A DNA stretch of 64,000 nt from JADJLQ01 sp044227925 (GTDB lineage: Bacteria > Bacteroidota > Bacteroidia > Chitinophagales > Saprospiraceae): assembly GCA_044227925.1 (NCBI GenBank), contig JBGAVW010000019.1, positions 1 through 64,000 on the forward strand. The letters are read 5' to 3'. Under the pieces are notes generated by a model, which had not been told where the DNA came from, searched no databases, and saw nothing but the letters and a program-made list of their open reading frames with translations. Below are positions 59,992 through 64,000 of the stretch, in pieces. How positions within the stretch are numbered: the first letter of the stretch is position 1; the number at the start of each line of letters is the position of its first letter. Position numbers and translations under genes: made by a program.

Positions 59992-61279
59992 ACTTAACAA
60001 AACAAATTTGGATAAAATAAATACCGATATATCATCTCTTACAGATCATCTCTTTCGAAATGAATCCAAAAAGATGACGGCAGTGCTTACCAAAATATTC
60101 AGTGCGCATAATATTGAAATGGCTGAAGATGTGGTACAGGATACATTGATACAAGCCATCAACACCTGGAAATTAAAAGGCATACCAGATCAGCCGAAAG
60201 CCTGGCTGTATAGAGTTGCAAAAAACAAAGCCATAGATATATTACGCAAAAATAAATTTTCAATCAACTACGATTTTACAGGCCAGGATGCATTGCTCAA
60301 ATCAGAATATACCATGCAACGTGCGGTAGAGCAATACTGGAGTGAATCGGGAATAGAAGATCATTTACTGCAGATGATGTTTGCTTGTTGTCATCCGGAC
60401 CTGTCATTAGAAAATCAAATAACATTGATTCTAAAATCACTATGTGGTTTTTCTACTTCCGAAGTCGCCAAAGCGTTGCTCAGCAATGAAGAAACCATAT
60501 CCAAAAGGCTTTATCGCACCAAAGAATTTTTTAAAGAGCATCAGATAAAATTAGAAGCACCAGGCAGTAATGAAATCTTGACCAGGCTGGAAAGCGTATT
60601 AAAGGCTATTTATTTACTATTCAATGAAGGATATAACTCTACCCATCATGAAAAGCTCATTCGGACCGAATTGATGGAGGAAGCCATGTCCCTGTGTAAC
60701 ATATTGATCCATCACCAACTCAGTCGGTTGCCTCAGTCATATGCACTGATGTCCCTGATGTGTTTTCACTATGCCCGAAACCAAAGCAGGCTTAATGACG
60801 AAGGCGAAATCATATTACTGGAATTTCAAGACAGGAAGGTATGGTCCAAAGAGTGGATTGATTTAGCCACAAGTTATTTATCTCAATCATCGACAGGAGA
60901 TTATATAAGCCAATATCATCTTGAAGCTTGTATAGCATACGAGCATTGCATAGCTTCTGAATTCAGTAAAACCAATTGGACAGCGATATTGCATTATTAC
61001 CGTATTTTGCTCCAGGTCAACCCATCCCCCATCATATATCTAAATTATGCTGCTGCAATATTTAAAGGTGTAGGAGCAAATGAAGCCCTGGTAACATTAA
61101 ACCAATATACGGATCAGCAAAAATGGCAAGGTAACTATATCTATCATAGCTTATTGGGTGAAATATATAAGGAATCCGGCGATTTCGATGCTGCCCGGGT
61201 TGCTTTTACTAAAGCCGTCTCTTTGACACAATCCGAAGCTGAGAAAAAACTGATAAGTAAAAAAATAGCGCTTTTATAA
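59936..61279 (+). CDS. ECF42-type RNA polymerase sigma factor with C-terminal extension
   Basis: The 447-residue sigma factor has region 2 (HNIEMAEDVVQDTLIQAINTWKLKGIPDQPKAWLYRVAKNKAIDILRK), region 4 (LSLENQITLILKSLCGFSTSEVAKALLSNEETISKRLYRTKEFF) and a ~230-residue helical extension (LESVLKAIYLLFNEGYNSTH; ALMSLMCFHYARNQSRLNDEGEIILLEFQDR; PIIYLNYAAAIFKGVGANEAL; TPR-like end). This is the ECF42 layout, in which the extension is needed for activity and the usual target is a DGPF/YCII gene. ATG 59936 overlaps the preceding gene by 56 bases; TTG 60008 is an alternative start without overlap. No DGPF gene is adjacent. Confidence 0.88.
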   Translation: MKDLNGRVRWDSDVYEINELNKTNLDKINTDISSLTDHLFRNESKKMTAVLTKIFSAHNIEMAEDVVQDTLIQAINTWKLKGIPDQPKAWLYRVAKNKAIDILRKNKFSINYDFTGQDALLKSEYTMQRAVEQYWSESGIEDHLLQMMFACCHPDLSLENQITLILKSLCGFSTSEVAKALLSNEETISKRLYRTKEFFKEHQIKLEAPGSNEILTRLESVLKAIYLLFNEGYNSTHHEKLIRTELMEEAMSLCNILIHHQLSRLPQSYALMSLMCFHYARNQSRLNDEGEIILLEFQDRKVWSKEWIDLATSYLSQSSTGDYISQYHLEACIAYEHCIASEFSKTNWTAILHYYRILLQVNPSPIIYLNYAAAIFKGVGANEALVTLNQYTDQQKWQGNYIYHSLLGEIYKESGDFDAARVAFTKAVSLTQSEAEKKLISKKIALL

Positions 61280-61281
61280 AT

Positions 61282-61479
61282 TTAGTTTCCATCTTCTATA
61301 CTAATGGCACCAGTAGGGCAAAGATCAGCCGCCTGGGTAACTTTATCCCGTAAGGAGTCATCGGGTTCTTCTATCAATATATACAAAAACCCATCATTTC
61401 TTACTTCAAATACTTCAGGACAAACTTGCATACAAGTTGCTGAAGAAGCACATACATCAAAGTCAACTACTACTCTCAT
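61282..61479 (-). CDS. Small single-cluster ferredoxin
   Basis: A 65-residue ferredoxin with cysteines 10, 16, 20 and 54 (VDFDVCASSATCMQVCPEVF ... DLCPTGAISI). The residue between the first two ligands that would be Cys in a [4Fe-4S] protein (position 13) is Ser, so a [3Fe-4S] cluster as in P450-partner ferredoxins is more likely. It transfers single electrons to an oxygenase or reductase not found nearby. It follows the membrane-protein gene by 4 bases and converges with the sigma factor gene. Confidence 0.9.
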   Translation of the reverse strand: MRVVVDFDVCASSATCMQVCPEVFEVRNDGFLYILIEEPDDSLRDKVTQAADLCPTGAISIEDGN

Positions 61480-61483
61480 AAGA

Positions 61484-61966
61484 TTACATTTTTGCCATTT
61501 TAGATTTATAATAATTCTCAGCTCTCCAGACTATCGGCGCTGCCACACAAAAAATAAGAATGAATACCGCTTTTGTAATTTCCCAGGGATTTTGAAAACT
61601 GATGGGGGCCCTCCATGCGGAAAGTGGTAACACTACCAAATTCATTACTGACCAGATGATAATACCCCAAAGCACCATCACTACTATCGAATGAATTTGA
61701 AGCATTTTTAATCTTGGGTACAATGTATAAAAAATAAAAGTCCAAATAAAAGCTATAAAAAAATGCAAGAAACCTCCTAAAAAATGCATTTCTGCACCTC
61801 CCTCCATAGCTCTTCCCTTTAATACTCCTCCAGCAATGTATTTGAGTATATTGACAGGAAACGTTCCGCGGCTCGCCTTAAATGATAAAATGGCTCCAAA
61901 CAAATCGAGGCTCCCGGCAATTAATGCAGTGAGTATCACAGAGCTCCAAAAAGCAAGTTTATACAT
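61484..61966 (-). CDS. Four-helix membrane protein, unknown function
   Basis: ATG 61964-61966 gives a 160-residue protein with four hydrophobic segments: KLAFWSSVILTALIAGSLDLFGAIL, FLGGFLHFFIAFIWTFIFYTLY, IHSIVVMVLWGIIIWSVMNLVVLPL and ITKAVFILIFCVAAPIVW. A longer frame reaches 62041 but would overlap the divergent amylase start. The GGVLKGRAMEGG loop between helices one and two and the SAWRAP loop resemble the YagU/DUF1440 type, but I would not insist. It is co-transcribed with the ferredoxin. Confidence 0.72.
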   Translation of the reverse strand: MYKLAFWSSVILTALIAGSLDLFGAILSFKASRGTFPVNILKYIAGGVLKGRAMEGGAEMHFLGGFLHFFIAFIWTFIFYTLYPRLKMLQIHSIVVMVLWGIIIWSVMNLVVLPLSAWRAPISFQNPWEITKAVFILIFCVAAPIVWRAENYYKSKMAKM

Positions 61967-62006
61967 ATTTGATAAAGGATATAAATTTATACCAATATTC
62001 CTGATT

Positions 62007-63818
62007 ATGCGATGTATTATTCTTTTTCTTTTTTCTATCACCGGATTATGTGGTCAAGATGTAAGGATTGAACCTCCTTCCTGGTGGATCGGAATGAAGG
62101 ACACCAAACTTCAATTAATGATCCACAGCGTGCACCTATCAAACGCTAAAATCTCTATTCAAAAACCCGGTGTAAAATTGGTCAAAATCCATAAGTCGGA
62201 AAGTCCTAATTATTTATTTTTAGACCTGCTTGTACTCCCGGGTACCATTCCCGGTGACCTAATTATTAATATCGGTAATAAATCAATAAAGTATCCATTG
62301 TATGGGAGGGAATTAGGGTCGGCCACCAGAAAAGGATTTGACCATAGTGATATCATCTATCTGATTACTCCTGACCGGTTTGCCAATGGAGATCCATCGA
62401 ATGACAACCTGCAGGAAATGATCGAACAAGCTAATCGAAAAAACAGAGGAGGCCGACATGGAGGTGATATACAAGGAATATCAGCTCATCTGGATTATAT
62501 AAAAGAGATGGGATTTACCACATTATGGAGCATGCCTTTATTGGAAAACAACCTGGCTACCTATACCTACCATGGCTATGCCATTAGTGATTTTTATAAA
62601 ACCGATCCCAGGTTTGGAACAAACGAACAATTCAAAGCACTCTGCTTACAAGCCAAATCCAAGGGAATTAAAACCATAATGGATATCGTACTCAATCATT
62701 GCGGCAGCGGTCATTGGTGGATGAAAGACATCCCATTCAAAGATTGGATCAACTATGGAGGAAACTACATCAATACCAATCACCGCCGGGAAGCCAATCA
62801 GGACATACACGCCAGCACTTATGATAAAGAAAAAATGCAAGCCGGTTGGTTTGTAGAGACCATGCCTGATATGAATACCCGAAATCCATACCTGGCTACC
62901 TATTTAATTCAAAATACGATCTGGTGGATAGAATATGCTCATCTGGCTGGATTGCGGATAGATACCTATCCCTATGTAGATAAAACTTTTTCTTCCAGAT
63001 GGTCCAAAGCGGTATTACATGAATATCCCCATTTGAATATGGTAGGTGAGGAGTGGTCTTACAATCCTAATATAGTATCCTATTGGCAAAAAGGGGGTAA
63101 AAACAAAGATGGTTATACTTCCAGTCTCAAATCCTTATTTGATTTTCCAATGCAAAGTGCTTTAGTAAATGGACTGAATGAAAAAGAAACATTCAATGAT
63201 GGCCTGATCAAAATATATCAAACACTGGCAAATGATTTTGTATATCCAGACGCTAACAACCTGGTGATCATGACGGATAATCATGATATGTCCAGATTTT
63301 ATACCCAGGTGGGTGAAAATTTTAATCGATGGAAACAAGGTATGGTACTGCTGATGACTATGCGGGGGATACCCCAGGTATACTATGGCACAGAGGTTTT
63401 AATAACCAATCCCCTCTCTGATGATCATGGTGAGATCCGTGCTGATATGCCCGGCGGTTGGCCCGGGGATACCAAAAATGTATTTACTCAAATCGGATTA
63501 AATGATAAGGAAAAAGAAGCACTCGAATTTACCAAACAATTATGTAATCTCAGAATCACTACACCCGCATTACAAAAAGGTAAACTCATACATTTTGCAG
63601 CGGAAAATGGAGTCTATGTTTATTTTCGGTTACTCAATGAAGAAAAATACATGATTGTGATCAATAAAAACAATAAGGAAGTCACACTGGATCAGGTAAA
63701 ATATAATGAAGTAATAAATTCAGCTTCTTATTTTATAAATGTACTGGATGGTAAAACAGAAAAAATGGAAGAGGCAATGAAAATAAATGGGGATGGATAT
63801 AAAGTATTAAAGTTTTAA
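62007..63818 (+). CDS. GH13 periplasmic alpha-amylase/neopullulanase (SusA-like)
   Basis: ATG 62007 gives a 603-residue enzyme with signal peptide RCIILFLFSITGLCG (then Gln); the open frame begins at 61836 but has no leader there. Residues ~20-110 form an N-terminal beta domain like those of cyclomaltodextrinases. The GH13 barrel shows all four regions: DIVLNHCGSGHWW, AGLRIDTYPYVD (nucleophile Asp near 319), MVGEEW (acid/base Glu near 348) and MTDNHDMSRF (Asp near 427). It cuts alpha-1,4 glucans, maltodextrins or pullulan in the periplasm. No SusC/SusD or other maltose genes are visible up to the right edge. Confidence 0.93.
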   Translation: MRCIILFLFSITGLCGQDVRIEPPSWWIGMKDTKLQLMIHSVHLSNAKISIQKPGVKLVKIHKSESPNYLFLDLLVLPGTIPGDLIINIGNKSIKYPLYGRELGSATRKGFDHSDIIYLITPDRFANGDPSNDNLQEMIEQANRKNRGGRHGGDIQGISAHLDYIKEMGFTTLWSMPLLENNLATYTYHGYAISDFYKTDPRFGTNEQFKALCLQAKSKGIKTIMDIVLNHCGSGHWWMKDIPFKDWINYGGNYINTNHRREANQDIHASTYDKEKMQAGWFVETMPDMNTRNPYLATYLIQNTIWWIEYAHLAGLRIDTYPYVDKTFSSRWSKAVLHEYPHLNMVGEEWSYNPNIVSYWQKGGKNKDGYTSSLKSLFDFPMQSALVNGLNEKETFNDGLIKIYQTLANDFVYPDANNLVIMTDNHDMSRFYTQVGENFNRWKQGMVLLMTMRGIPQVYYGTEVLITNPLSDDHGEIRADMPGGWPGDTKNVFTQIGLNDKEKEALEFTKQLCNLRITTPALQKGKLIHFAAENGVYVYFRLLNEEKYMIVINKNNKEVTLDQVKYNEVINSASYFINVLDGKTEKMEEAMKINGDGYKVLKF

Positions 63819-64000
63819 ATAAAAATACCCTGGCTTAGATTGCTCAAATGAATTGATTATTGTATTGTAGTTTAATCTGTTGAACCCATGAATGTTGAGA
63901 TCTACTCCAAAAGTGTAAAATCAACTTTTTATTTCCCCTTATAGGTTAAACAGAGGTATAAAGAGCCATACGGAGTTTAATTAATTTAACTAACCCATCA
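63819..64000. other. Non-coding right end
   Basis: After the amylase stop these 182 A+T-rich bases hold no frame, repeat or hairpin that I can support. The next gene lies beyond the edge. Confidence 0.6.

Noticed and set aside
61836..62006. Upstream extension of the GH13 enzyme
   Set aside because: No leader is found there, and it overlaps the divergent membrane-protein gene; ATG 62007 gives a proper signal peptide.
1..64000. tRNA, rRNA or riboswitch genes
   Set aside because: I scanned the intergenic gaps and found no cloverleaf, ribosomal or known aptamer pattern I could support.

Overview
The window comes from a chromosome of a Bacteroidota bacterium, most likely from the Saprospiria/Chitinophagia side of the phylum. 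Four signs support this. One protein has a type IX secretion C-terminal sorting domain. Many signal peptides end just before a Gln (the Bacteroidetes Q-rule). Promoters of the TAnnTTTG type can be seen, while Shine-Dalgarno sequences are largely absent. The DNA is A+T rich. I see no rRNA, tRNA, CRISPR array, phage module or intact insertion sequence.

Layout. 1-5.8 kb: a partial VanY-like peptidase, an exported TIM-barrel isomerase, a REP-like hairpin array, a MoxR ATPase, an alpha/beta hydrolase and an S10 peptidase. 5.8-11 kb: an ACT-domain protein, a GH78 rhamnosidase, an AlkD-like glycosylase, a GNAT and a VOC protein. 11-18.4 kb: a saccharide block with two Gfo/Idh/MocA oxidoreductases, a small DUF559 gene bounded by inverted repeats, an exported NagA-like deacetylase, an Nramp-fold permease without the metal-site motifs, NagB, and a GH16 enzyme. 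18.6-22.7 kb: a DUF1800/DUF1501/T9SS-cargo trio. 22.9-28.9 kb: an arylsulfatase, then a haem-uptake pair (HmuY lipoprotein and TonB-dependent receptor) with a divergent AraC regulator.

29-36.8 kb: a metallo-beta-lactamase-fold enzyme, a small lipoprotein, a YciI protein, a GntP permease, and a potassium group (shortened KdpD-like kinase, KdpE-like regulator, Kup). A direct-repeat box, TCTTTAT-N4-TCTTTAT, lies before both the kinase and kup. 37-40.6 kb: a GNAT and a five-gene minus-strand run, moaD-moaE-moaCB-small membrane protein-GH20-like enzyme. 40.7-44.5 kb: prfA, then a DtxR/MntR-type regulator with a 13-bp-arm operator over its own promoter, followed by an Nramp transporter fused to a universal-stress domain. 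44.5-48.6 kb: an ECF sigma factor overlapping a membrane-spanning protein with three 41-residue N-terminal repeats and a barrel-like C-terminus, an EGF-like lipoprotein and a two-domain Usp. 48.7-57 kb: assorted metabolic and regulatory genes. 57-64 kb: a glycosidase-like/SUMF1-like fusion, an ECF42-type sigma factor, a ferredoxin, a membrane protein and a periplasmic GH13 amylase.

Taken together the genes describe an organism that degrades polysaccharides and amino sugars outside the cytoplasm, scavenges haem, and controls K+ and Mn/Fe. The most original candidates are: the exported NagA, metal-motif-less Nramp permease and NagB operon; the inverted-repeat-bounded DUF559 unit; the sigma/transmembrane-repeat pair; and the shared K+ regulator box. 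All functional statements are read from motifs and context by eye; no database search was run.
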